The notes beneath the pieces were generated by a model, which saw only the letters and a program-made list of their open reading frames with translations, searched no databases and was not told the origin of the DNA. Made by a program: the position numbers and the translations under genes. This document shows, in pieces, positions 10,201-21,241 of a DNA stretch of 64,000 nucleotides; the first letter of the stretch is position 1, and every line of letters begins with the position of its first letter. Origin of the DNA: Mugil cephalus (Eukaryota > Chordata > Actinopteri > Mugiliformes > Mugilidae); contig NC_061783.1 in assembly GCF_022458985.1 (NCBI RefSeq), positions 6,664,413 through 6,728,412 on the forward strand. Reading direction: 5' to 3'.

Positions 10201-13200
10201 TTTAAAACGTGCATCTTTAATTTGGGTTCATGCAGAAATACGCTGCACTTTTTTTTGTTTTTTTTGGAAAGCTTCTTTCATAATACTGGCACTGTCTCAC
10301 AGTCACAAGATAACCTGGTCCTCAAAGCTTACTGTGAATCAGCTGAGTCAATCTACAGCTAACGAGGCTTTGAGTCTGGTTGAATCCGGGCGGACAACAG
10401 TCCGTCACCAGTGGGGCAGTTGCTGTGGGGATGCACAGATCTGAGATCAGAGGCGCTGACGTCACCAAGAATAATTTCATTTTGTGGACAAAGGCAGTTT
10501 GGCCCTGGATAGGAAGAGATAGATGATGGCATTATATTCTCACTATCCCCACCCAGCGATGCCTCTGTTCACTCACTGTTGTAGCCGCTTTACTAGGGAG
10601 ATCTAATTAATTGGCTCGGTGACAGCAGTCGGCTGTCAGGCGCGCAGAGTAACCTTAAAACAGGCCTGGACTGAGATTACATAACATTCTGTAAGAGAAA
10701 CATCTGCTCCTTAGTCCTAGAACCGCTACAGCGTTGTTGGTTTAGGTTAATTATGCAATGAGGGTGCAGTTTATAAAAACAAAAAAACAAAAAAAAAAAA
10801 ACTATTTACAGGATAATGGCAAAATGGGGCCAATATTCAGATACTCCAATTCTGAGACATAAGCGTCAGCTCAGAACAACTAAACACAGTGAAGGTGTAG
10901 TTGCTCGGTCAACTAGTCCTAATGCTTTTTAAGCCACGACCAGGAAACTCAGAAAACCCTCATTGACCTGTTTTGTGCTCCGGGCAAAACAAATACCAGA
11001 AATACTGAATGTCATTTTAAGAACACCGCCTCCTTTGCCATGTCAGTCATAATAGATATAAAGAAACTAATTGTGAGATAGATTAAAACGTGAGATCTCA
11101 TAAACAATATTAGTGGTGTGAGTGATACCAGATTAAAGTATAAAAATGATATACCCTGGATTATATATAGTGTACATTGTTCTTCTTATTCTGTGGCTTC
11201 AGCACAGGCCTAAACTGATAACAGAGTAATTCTGATTTATTCCAACCTGGCATGTTTTCCATAAATATATCTGTTGTATCCCATGGATTATTCTCTGTGG
11301 ATCCCCATCAATTTCTAGATTGATCCTATGTACTCAGATATTCATCTTCTTCGCCTCCACCATTACATTTTCCCAATGACCTCACTTTTTCTTTTACCAT
11401 AAAAATCTTGTAACTAGGGAACACAGTCCAGCAGCTGGGTTCGGCCATTTATAAAGCGGCCAGGCGTTGCCGGCTGCACCGTCGGCTGTCGTGCTTATTT
11501 GCCTGGTTGGTGGCGTCAGCCCGTTAAAAGTTTGTTGGTTGAGGTAAAAGATTGAAGCCAGCTCGACTTTAATACGAGGCGCGTCACGCTCGCCGCGCAG
11601 CGACAAAGATAATAGCAAAGCGGAGCCGTCGGTTTTTCACTTCATATTTCTGACTTCCACCGAGAATGAGCTGTAATCTGTAGCTAGTGTGACACATCAA
11701 CAAGCTCAGTAGCTGCGGGTTCTGATATGATGTGTCGGGATGAGTTTGAGATGAACTGTAAAACTAGTATGCATGATACCATCTTTAGTTTATAGCCTTA
11801 TCATATGTTTTTACGGCTCTTGTAATTGTGGTTTTCGATGAGTCCCATTTCATTGCCGATTGTTTGATTGCTTGATTATTTACGTCAAACATTACATGGC
11901 CTCACTTAAAGAGGAGATTCCAGTCTCCTCCAGTCAGATTCTCTGAATGGATGCATATTAAATGATCTCAGTTGTTTCTGTTTTTTGAATGTGTGTGTAT
12001 TTAATGCTGCCTGTCTTATCTCATCTGCAGGAGAGACAGTTGAAGAACAGAGGCGCAAGTCGCAGACCTCAAACTTCTCACGGCACTCAACAAATGTCAT
12101 AGTGCAGCCGTCAAAGGTGAGCTTATTGAGGTTTTCAGTTCACATTATAACGTGTATCCGGAACTTCCCGTACTAATCAGGGCAATAAGAAGGAAACTGC
12201 ACCTTGTTTTCATACAAAATAGCCTGGGTGGTAGTAGGAAGCGCTGTTGTTTCAGCTTGAGGCCGATGGCTCAGAGCACCTTAGGCAGGAGTAGGGGGCA
12301 GACAGGGGAAAGAGGACAGATGCCTCCAGACAGCACTTCAGATTGTTGATTCAGTTATTTTGCCATTCTTACTAATTTCATTTTTATTACGCACACCTCC
12401 CTTTGGTGCCTCCTCAGAGGCTCGGTACCCCTGAATTATCATCAGAACCAGAATTACCTTATTAATCGCCGAGTGGAAATTGCACAGTACATCTGGGCGT
12501 AATTCATTTGTAGTGTACCCAGTCCACGATCACACCACATTCAGTAAGTAATAATAATCTAAAAAAGGATAGATCAGAGATTAAATAGACATTCATAACA
12601 CGTTTTCTATATAAAGACAATCCAAAAAGACGTTGAATAAAAGCAACTAGACTTGTAGAACAAGTTTTGAACGCCTTTTGGATTACCACGACCTGGATGA
12701 ATGGGAACCTTCACAGACATATATGAGGACACTGTCATTTTTAACTTCCTTTAAAATGTCTACTGTCTAAGTTTAGTAACGTGATAGTGATCGTATCAGT
12801 TAGTTCTCCTCTGGGAGGCATAATGGTGGCCCAAAGACGTCATCGTGGGCTCACATGACAGAACGTGGTCAGGCTGCCCGATGATACTCTTTGTCTTCCC
12901 TTTTTATCCGATTCCGCCAGAGAGAACAGAAGTGTCTTTGTGTGACTTCAATGATCTCTAATTAGATCTCGAAGATAATATACAGGGTTTTGTTCCTTAT
13001 TGGATAATCCAATGAACCAGCAGATAAAATAAAAAGTTAAAAAGACTCAACAAACAATACATAAAAGGTACTTTAAAGTCTGTCACAAACAGTAAAAAGC
13101 CTTTCACAAACACTTGTTATCTTTCAGTGCTAAAGTTTAAGATCAGGAGAAGTTGGCCCGGGAGCAGAGATAATAAAAGTCTAGCTTGGGATCTGGGTGT

Positions 13201-16200
13201 TTCTAGGTGTTTGTACACCGTGTCCAGCATGAAATGTTCAGCATCATTCACACCTTTACGTGACTGATAAGCAAATTACACGTTATCAGGTTTAAACCTC
13301 CTCTACTAGTGTAGATTGTATACTGTCAGTTTATGGCCTTTCAGCACACATCTAGAATATGCTTAGCTGATGGGCACGATGAAGCAACATAAGCCAAAAG
13401 GCAGCATCAGAACCAGCCACTTTCAGTCTGAACTGCTAAATAAAGCTATGACATATTCCTGAAATATCTGTAGAGGTTTAAGACAATTTTGAAATAGAAA
13501 AAAGTTTTCAAAAAGAAAGTCCTTGCACCACATTAAAAAAAAAAAAGTTCAAAGTAGGGCTGCTGCATTATACGGATATTGGTGATAACTGTGGTATTAA
13601 AAAATGAAATTTCAATATGAATGTTAAAAATGCGCATATGATAATATTGTGTAAATGATCCGTGCCACTTGAACACAGTGTAATTCATCTCCCAAAAGAG
13701 AGAAAACAACATAAATAAAGTTAAAGATGCATTTCCTGGATTTTTCCTATATTACATTTACATTTTAGTTGATATCGTGATGATATCGTTATGGTGTCAT
13801 TTCTTGGTTCACGATAATCGTGAAGTGAAATTGTGACGACCCTATTTCATAGCGTTCGGCAGGTCAGAATTGTTAACTCCTTTTACACTAGTGAATTTTT
13901 TGGTGTGCAAATCTCTCAAACCACGGTGTTACTGCGTGTCTGCATAGCGCACACCGTCTCCCCAACGACGCATCCGATATCGACCGGACTGGTCATCTAT
14001 CACCAGCATGATCTGATCGGGACATCCCTCAGAGAGACTGATGCTGCAGCAAAGCTAACGTGCAGCGATGGCAAAATGGTACTCTAGTACAACTAACCAA
14101 GAATAGACAAGGAATAGAAAGTGTTACTCAGCCTTAGGGCATTTTAGACGACAGTGGTTTGTATGTATCTGTGGTTCATGTGGCATCCTGGAGCTTTCAC
14201 GTGCCACACATGTAGTGAGCAGCTCATCCCTCCAGTTTTAACCAGATGGTGCAACAGGAAGCACTCAGAGGCAGTAACTGAGACATGGAAAATGTACTCT
14301 GAGCTCTTCATATACAATACAAATGCAAAAACAAACCACTGCACTTGTGTTTTCGGACCCGGAATGAGGAAGAGTCAGTCTCTACTCTCTGCTGATGTAA
14401 GATCCTTTTACTTTTACCTTAACTCATAGGCAGTTGTCAGCTACCTCCACACCAAACCCATGGTTCGGTCTGGTCCCTATGAGTGTGGATATCGTGGCAA
14501 GGTCTCATCAGTGTTCCAGCACTTCACTATATTCACAAATAAATAAAACTTCTTTGAAATCTATATTTTACCTATTAATATAAAAAATAAATAAATGCAT
14601 AGATAAAAATTCTCCCAAGGAAATGAATAAAATACTATTCCCTTTTAGAGCAATGAAATAAAATAAATAACCCCACTATTTAATTAACTGGGATAAGCAC
14701 TGTTTTGTCTAATTAGTTTAATATAAATTTGGGCATATATATCTTTCCAATCATACAGCAAATTGCTATTGATCTTTTCAACTGAAACCCCAACATATCC
14801 AATGTGAGGGTTGCTGCCAGGAAAATATGAATGGTTGGACCAGTGTGTGTCATTAATCAAGCCATCCCACAGCAACAGCTGTTCAAAAACATCTTATTAA
14901 ATACATTTTCAAAAAAATCCCTGATGCTTTGGCCAGGTGGGCCACTAGCTTTGGAAAACACTGGCAGAAACCCAGTAGTGTTGAGTTGCTTCTTTGTCAT
15001 GTTCTGACAATTGCAGAAATGCAGATTAATATCTGTTGCACAAAATAAAGTTATTAAAAATGTCCACTTGGAATTTGGAGAAATGTTCATTTTGTTAAAG
15101 TGATCACTATAATCAGCTTGTGTGTTATGCAGGCCTGCACATTTTGTTGGAGTGATGTATGAGTGAAGTGTGTGGTGCTGCTATTCTGTTAGCCTTGATT
15201 CTGACATGACACAAAAAAATACATTTATTCAGTCTTTGCTGCCATTACTGCTGCCATAGTAGTGCCATTACTGCAGACATTAACTAACCTACTCACTCTA
15301 ATAAATCAATAGAAATAGGGCCCCCGACAGTTGACTCAACGATGAAGTTATTATTCTGAATTTATTATTCAGAGCCTGTCTGCAACTGTTTCATGGAACG
15401 TGCAGGGAAATGTCCTGTACATAGTTTTGTTTCATTTGTTGGTGGTGCTAGGAATAACTTTTTAGTAATCAAACTGAGACAAGCATTTCTGTTATGAACC
15501 CAAAGACCTTTATTCTTTTTTTAAAAGATGAAAAAAACCCTAACAATGGTTGTATGCAACACTGGAAAGTTTTTAACAATGGCAGTCATTCCCTAGTGTA
15601 GGAACTTTGTTTTGTGCTTTGGTTCATAGACACTCTGGGTCAGAGAGTACAACAGAAAACAGGACCTTTCTGGAACCTCACTGCTACACCCTCCCTGCTC
15701 ACCAGTCCCAAAGGAAACCTCTAGCTCATAATTGCAGAGGAATAACCATTTCCTGTAACAACATCTTCTCTGCATTTAGTCTCACATTTGCTTTTGATTA
15801 CATGCTCTGAGACACTGGGGATGGATTTTACACCCAGGCCTTCCCTGCTCTGGAAGACATACATGCTACAAGAGAGACATCACTATAGAGGAAATAAATT
15901 TCAATTACACGAGAAAAACAACAAAGAATCGCTTTTCCCCGTAAGTGATTATTCTTTGCTTAGTTTGCACATATATGCATATAAACCATTGATGCTCAAG
16001 CACCATATTACAGTGAGGTCACTGAAGCTGTGTGGTTGAAGCCTTGCTGCATGTCTGTGTGAGTATAGCAGCATGAGTTTTCCACTTCCTTCCTTAGGAA
16101 GTTACAGAGATGACGACTGCTGTCTGTGCTCTGTAATTTCAATTTCAGTACTACGTCAACGTGTAAACTTAGGATACCACTCTGGCACAATGCCACAACA

Positions 16201-18581
16201 AATAAGAAACCACAGACTCACAACTATTCTAAAACAAAGCACTGAAACAGTAAATCCATTCTCAGTCATCAATTAAGAGAAGCCTCACACAAGGCAATGG
16301 ATTAGTGTGGCTCTAAAACTGGTTTGGGAGCCCTATGTTACAGTACAACTTACAGCTGTATCCCAGTGTTTTGTAATTAACTATCCTAAAAGTATAACTG
16401 CAGAGATGCAGTGAACTCATTGAATTAGAGTCCCTTAGGACTCACTTAAAAATGGTGACTGATTCGAATCATTAAAAGGAACTGGCTGCCCTACTCCATG
16501 CATGCCCTCGTTGCGTGTATGAATGGCATGGTTGGATTCCCTTTTTTCCCAATTTGCCAAGTATAAATCAAGTATAAACAGCAGCCTTGTCACGATGGAA
16601 AGCAAAGACTCAACAGCAAATGGCAGCAATGGCAGCAAAACACATTCACAAATGGTGACTTTATGAGTCACTAAGCTTGGTTATGACTAGTTTTGTCAGT
16701 GGGAAACTAGATAAGAAGAGGAAAGCACTAATTCAGTAGAAAGCTTTGGTCAAATTTGATGCTTCACTGTAAGATAGCTTCCTCCATTTTTGGACTGGTT
16801 CACTTTGTTTACCTCACCAGTGTCAAGAGCGTTCCAAGTAGAAGCAAGCTATACGATATATCATCAAATTTATAGAACCAACAGTCAAATAAACAACACT
16901 TCTGAGGATCATCTTCCATGTGCGCCATTACATCCAGAGTGAATTACAGTCTAGTCACTGTAACTCACCAACACACTTTCGGGTGTTGAGTGCATTAAAG
17001 CTTTGTTTTTGACAAACTGCAGTAATTGGGAACAGCGTGTTGGAATTTCTGTCTTGATACAGCACCATTACTGATTACATCCAAAATATGTCTTGGATAT
17101 GGATTTGGAATATGCAGAACTGCGTCGGCATGTCTAAGTTATCCCCCAAATTACAATAATGCTGGATCATATTTGTTCCAGACCATCACATGGGTAGAGT
17201 CACACTAAATTATATGCATTTTGTTGCAGTAAATGGATAAAACCCTTGTGTGTAGCAATTCAAATATTTCCTGAGAACAGAATGCTCACAAAGAACAAGC
17301 AACAAAACACCAAAACAAATTCCTTGTACTTGGCAGTAAAGTCTGTTCTGATTCTGAAAAATAGTTGACAAATGTAGTCAATGTGTACTAAAATTTTAGT
17401 GAATTTTAGTGTTCTGTCTAGGTATGCTATTGTCCTACAGTACAGAAAACTAACTAAGGTTCTTCTCTCAGTTTCTAAAACCTCTAACATAGTTCATTAG
17501 CTCCAGGTAGATCAAGGCAGATCTGGACAGTGCTTCCCAGTGTTGCAGTTGAACATCCCCTAGGCCATATTCTATGGTTTGATGAGGCAAACGTTTATCT
17601 TTGGGGTCAGAACTCAAGGCACTCATCGTCTAACTAAAACCATCAGGGCTGAGAAGCGCTGTGGTGGAAGCATCATGCTATGGGTGTGCTTTTCCATAGT
17701 AGGGACCAAAGGGCATGAGTGATTCACCTTTCAGTCCAACAGTGAGCTCAAACTGTCAGCCAAGTGATGTGGTATGGTATGGCCCAAGCAAAGACAAGGC
17801 TTAAACAACACAGAACATCTGTGGGGTAGGGTTGTATTAAATTATACAAGTGTGATTTTGATGACAAAATCAACAAGTACATGCTGTATTGAAACGATGT
17901 GTTGTTGGATAACTTGGACCACCAAGAGTTGGTCTCTTCTGGTGGAGCTTATAAAGATGGTGACTCCAGGACCAGTAGAAAATGTGAAATGCCTCTGCTT
18001 TTTTTTGGGAACATTCTGGGCGACTGTGAAATGTCAAGAAGGCGTGAAGACACAATAGACAATAGAATAAGATACAAAAATAGCCTACCATGCCCAAGCC
18101 TACTTTGGACTGACTCAAGAAGACCTAAAGCTGTAATCGTTGTTGACATCAGTTATTGAGATTGATGGGGAAAATGTCCATTATTGCACCAATAGGTGCA
18201 ATATGTGTTTGAGTACTTTATGTGTGCTTTTTATATGTGTGTAAAAGTAATATGTCTGTTACAGCACTGATCACTGACAGGACATGTGTCTTCTTTTCCT
18301 CACAGTCGTCTGTTCCAACTCCAACTCAGTCCAATGACATAAACCTCCCTGCAGCTTTACCTAACGTGGGGCCAGTAGCCTCTCCTCCAGCGATGGAGGC
18401 TGCTTCAACTCTCCCAGATCTCCTCGGGGACATCCCCTTCACTTTGGCTCCTCACGTCCTAGCCATGCAGATGGGATCCCCCCTCGTCCCCGATGTACTG
18501 CTCTCCCGGGACATAAACTACAACCTGGCCAGCTTTCAGTACGACTTCACCTTAGAGAACTCTGTGCTCTATGATGCCTAA
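7203..18581 (+). CDS. umad1: umad1, UMA-domain protein 1 (3 coding exons)
   Basis: Small protein with the UMA motif (UBAP1-MVB12-associated), known from ESCRT-I accessory subunits that help sort ubiquitinated membrane cargo; the precise job of UMAD1 is poorly known. Coding exons 7203-7284, 12031-12116 and 18306-18581 total 444 bases (147 residues; human about 137). The N-terminus MLSFFGLRKDSKK with GGFVIVG resembles the human start. The UMA signature lies in the last exon: LPDLLGDIPFTLAPHVLAMQ (residues 92-111) and YDFTLENSVLYD (135-146). The middle, from residue 30 to 90, is low-complexity and poorly conserved. All junctions are GT-AG and in phase. The start ATG has A at -3 and lies just after a 5' UTR acceptor. 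The human gene was once called RPA3-AS1, which fits the head-to-head position here. Confidence 0.93.
9163..10033 (+). mobile_element. Decayed Sleeping Beauty-like Tc1 transposon
   Basis: Degenerate transposase DNA of the salmonid/Sleeping Beauty type of Tc1, with frames broken many times. Recognisable blocks in order are the ACCATGGGACCAC region, the AACCTGAAAGGCGTCTCAGC region (9302-9321), TAATGACCATCATTATGTGTGG, GTGAAGCACGGGCGGAAGCATC, TACTTCCAAAGTTTTA and ATTTGTGGGCGGAACTTAAA. The right end GGTGTATGTGAACCCTTGAG followed by TTCAACTG matches the family's terminal repeat (ends 10033). The left terminal repeat and the DNA-binding start are missing. A run of about 22 A has grown inside (9356-9377). 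Not functional. Confidence 0.88.
10380..10660. promoter_or_regulatory. Candidate intronic regulatory block with CRE
   Basis: A full CRE palindrome TGACGTCA lies at 10457-10464. About 140 bases on is TAATTAAT, a homeodomain-type core (about 10605). The block is free of repeats and richer in GC than its surroundings. Conservation is inferred from appearance only. Confidence 0.3.
12031..12116 (+). CDS. umad1: umad1 coding exon 2
   Basis: Residues 28-56, GETVEEQRRKSQTS to VIVQPSK. The acceptor is TCATCTGCAG and the donor AAG|GTGAGC. Phase 1 in and phase 0 out match exons 1 and 3. This is the least conserved part of the protein, so support comes from splice sites and phase more than from homology. 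Confidence 0.82.
13555..13844. mobile_element. hAT-like non-autonomous element (MITE)
   Basis: Starts TAGGGCTGCTGCA and ends TGTGACGACCCTA, an imperfect terminal inverted repeat of the TAGGGCTGC type common in fish hAT MITEs. Flanks GTTCAAAG and TTTCATAG agree at 6 of 8 bases, as expected for a decayed 8-bp hAT target duplication. The interior is rich in ATATCG/CGATAT palindromes and codes for nothing. Confidence 0.6.
17520..18170 (+). mobile_element. Decayed Tc1/mariner transposase remnant
   Basis: Fragments of a second Tc1-type transposase, less close to Sleeping Beauty. Visible blocks include TGGTTTGATGAGGCAAACGT, GTGGTGGAAGCATCATGCTA (17660-17680), a piece reading NTEHLWG from the usual NPIEHLW region, and an end block AAGAAGACCTAAAGCTGTAA. 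Reading frames are broken and no clear terminal repeats remain. It sits about 140 bases before the last umad1 exon. Confidence 0.65.
18306..18581 (+). CDS. umad1: umad1 last coding exon (UMA motif)
   Basis: Residues 57-147 and TAA. Contains PFTLAPHVLAMQ and YDFTLENSVLYD, the two diagnostic UMA blocks. The acceptor is CTCACAG (to 18305). A proline/serine-rich linker (PVASPPAMEAAS) precedes the motif. Confidence 0.95.
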   Translation, partial: SSVPTPTQSNDINLPAALPNVGPVASPPAMEAASTLPDLLGDIPFTLAPHVLAMQMGSPLVPDVLLSRDINYNLASFQYDFTLENSVLYDA

Positions 18582-19630
18582 GTCTGTTGGAGATTTAATT
18601 ACATCACTTCACACTGTGTAGAACTTGGCTGACCTATTGAACAAGAAAAATCCTTGACAGTTTGAAAAATATCACCTCATTTAATTAGATCAGTGGTTGA
18701 TAGCTGTGTAGCATTAAAGTCCTGTATTTAACTCTCATAGCAATTAAGTCCAGTTGATATCAAGTTGTGCTGAATGTAAAATCTATTGAAGGTGAAAAGT
18801 TTACAGTTTTGTAGGAAATGAATGCTTTTGTGCTTATGTGCCGTTTAAGTTTTACTGCACATATGGGGTTTGGATCATGGCTGTGGAAGACGTTAGGACA
18901 AGCCCTACTGTCAGCGTTCACTGTAGACACAGCATTGCACTGTGTTATAATGTCATGGCTAAGCAGAGGGGGAATGCGAACAAGAGCCAAAATGGCATTT
19001 GAAAATTCCCATTCGAAAGCCATCAGTAGTAGTGCCCTAACCACAAAAATAAGGCCCAGGTTGTGCTAAACTGGAGTTTGCCTTTAAGAAGAGGTTGTTA
19101 TTTATTATACAGGGCTCCACAGTCCCCATGCTGCTTCATATACGATGAAAGGTCGTCCAACTGCATTTGACGGTATGGAAACTAGTTGATTAAGCAATAA
19201 CTGACTCATAGCTTAGTACATGGACATGGAATCAGAAGGACAAAAATGAATACCTCTGTTCAACTCAAACCCGCACCTTCATAAGAAATGCCTTTCCTCA
19301 TTTGACGCACGTTTTAGTTACTGCAGAACTTGTCAGGAGTCACGACAGCATATACTGTTACATTACAGTTTTTGGATTTAAACTTGTGAAGAGCATAGTT
19401 TTTTTTTTTGTTCACATGTAGGAATACATTTGTACTGAGTCAATGAATTTACTCATGAATTTTAAAGAAATGATTGTTTGTACATGATTAAATTCAGACT
19501 CCTCAACCTGTTGTGCCTTTTCTACATTGACTCCCACTTAAGTATCGATCTTGCAGCATTTGGTGACCTGGGTTACTGTTTGATGCGTGTAATGTGTGGT
19601 CTTAGTTGTGACTGTGAAAGATGACTTCAC

Positions 19631-19636
19631 AATAAA
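19631..19636 (+). terminator. umad1: Candidate umad1 poly(A) signal
   Basis: First canonical AATAAA in a good context after the umad1 stop, about 1.05 kb downstream. It is followed within 60 bases by T/G-rich DNA. The 3' UTR would be about 18582-19655. Other AATAAA words occur from 20170 on. Confidence 0.5.
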
Positions 19637-19659
19637 TTTGAAGAGAGTTGTTTAACTTG

Positions 19660-21040
19660 TAATTATCATCATGTTGGTTACAGTGGATTGATGCTGTTTG
19701 AAATGTGTATGTGAAGCCAATATCTATCTGTCTGTGGCTACAGTGTCCTAATGAATGGTATTGGAGACCTGGTGTTTTGGTCCTCCTTCCTGGCTTGTCA
19801 CGTGAGGAAACTACATGGAGGCGAATCACTAGCCTGTCATCACATCAATACTTGTGTATATTCTTTAATTAAAGGTGTGTTGCAAGCATTGCAAGTCCAT
19901 CAACATGTATTTTAAGTCATTCATTTATTAATTGTAAGAACAATAGACCATTTATTTACAAGATCAATTATAGATGAACACCAATACATACACACAATAT
20001 GAAACAAACAGATTTGAGTATCAAGCTTAGATTTCTTTAGTATTTGCTGAGAGTTTGTTGTGTAATGTTTTTGGAGCTTTTCATGACCATACACATACGC
20101 TTATTACAAACTACAGCCTTCAAAATCAGATCTCACAGCTGGATTATGTCCTTTCTATCTCTATTTCAACATAAATAAAACATTTTAGTCACGAAGGGGG
20201 ATTTGGTGTAGGACTGTTAAAATGCATTATTCACTATTAGAATTCATTAGTTTTGGCTGGTGTACCTAATGAACTGGCTTCGGGATTGTTTTCAATTGAG
20301 CTTTTCTTTCTGGGATGGGATGCAAATTTCTGAAGAAAAGAGGTTGTGAAGTTGTATTTTTCATTTGTAGGTGTCCATACCTTACTGTATGTGCCCCCTG
20401 TAATACAGGAGGAGTAGGAGGCTTTAGATTTCTAACAAAAGTGGGTGCAAACAGGCCATCTATAAATGCTCTTATCCACAACAGTCAAAGACTTGATCTG
20501 TACAATCCATGTGACCAATTTTCATTTGACATCTAAGACTAAATCCAAAATATCCATCAAAATCAACACAGCTTCCAATCAACGTCAAATGTGGGATGAG
20601 GGTGTCATTTAGTGCATTATTTTCTTTACAATCAGGGATTGCTCATACATCATGAATTCATAGAAGAATAATTTAATTGAGAGTACTTCAATTGTGTATT
20701 GATGCAGTTAATGCAGCATCTCTGAAGAAAAATCCACAGAAGTTACCAGAAAAATGAAAGAAGTAACTGAAAGGACAGATATAATATCTGAGAAAGTTTG
20801 ATTTGATGTACACTAACATAATATTAGTCTAGTCTTGACTAACATGGAAGGAGCAGAGTTTGTGACCTACAGTGCAGTGAGCCACTTCACTTTTGGAGAC
20901 CAATCAAGACGTCCATGTTTAAGAACTCAGTGCAGAGCAGGTAGACTGCCTATGGAACCCATACTAGGCAACACGTTCAAGAGCAAACATGTGGTGATTA
21001 TAAGGCGACGTCAAAGGCAAATGAGTGATGTCACATGATC
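19660..21040. other. Intergenic stretch, no gene seen
   Basis: AT-rich DNA between the umad1 3' end and the coiled-coil gene promoter. Open frames at 20266-20536 overlap on both strands and look like chance. No repeat was recognised. Confidence 0.5.
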
Positions 21041-21046
21041 TCAGTG

Positions 21047-21055
21047 TTTATATAG
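21047..21055 (+). promoter_or_regulatory. TATA box upstream of the coiled-coil frame
   Basis: TTTATATAG lies about 190 bases before the ATG at 21242. It is preceded by TGATGTCA (CRE-like) and CACATG (E-box) at about 21027-21037. TATA placement would start transcription near 21080. It is a plausible promoter, which argues the gene arose or was recently kept as a transcription unit. Confidence 0.4.
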
Positions 21056-21138
21056 ACGATATCCACATTTGAACTTCACATTATCATCAAACTGCTGAGA
21101 CATAACTACCTTTGTGAGACCTTGATACAACAGACCTC

Positions 21139-21182
21139 GATACAGTCTACTACAGACCACGATACAGTCTACTACAGACAGC
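21139..21182 (+). repeat. 22-bp tandem duplication in the leader
   Basis: Two almost identical 22-base units beginning GATACAGTCTACTACAGA sit end to end (21139-21160, 21161-21182). A degenerate third copy precedes them (about 21124). They lie between the TATA box and the ATG, inside the predicted 5' UTR. Confidence 0.8.
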
Positions 21183-21241
21183 TGCAGACTTCAAAAGTCC
21201 AGTGTACGGTTGATTCTACATTGTCCTTCTTACCTGGATCA

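Larger units (their letters stand above)
7285..12030 (+). other. umad1: umad1 intron 1
   Basis: A 4.7-kb intron. It holds the decayed Sleeping Beauty-like Tc1 (9163-10033), a full CRE palindrome at 10457-10464 within single-copy-looking DNA, and a GC-richer block at about 11390-11640. The rest (7.4-9.1 kb, 10.7-11.4 kb) is AT-rich without recognised features. Short open frames in it look like chance. Confidence 0.6.
12117..18305 (+). other. umad1: umad1 intron 2
   Basis: A 6.2-kb intron. It contains the hAT-like short element at 13555-13844 and a decayed Tc1 at about 17520-18170. A small hairpin, ATTGCACC-AATA-GGTGCAAT, lies at about 18183-18202. The segments 14.1-17.5 kb are AT-rich and show nothing I recognise. 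Confidence 0.55.
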
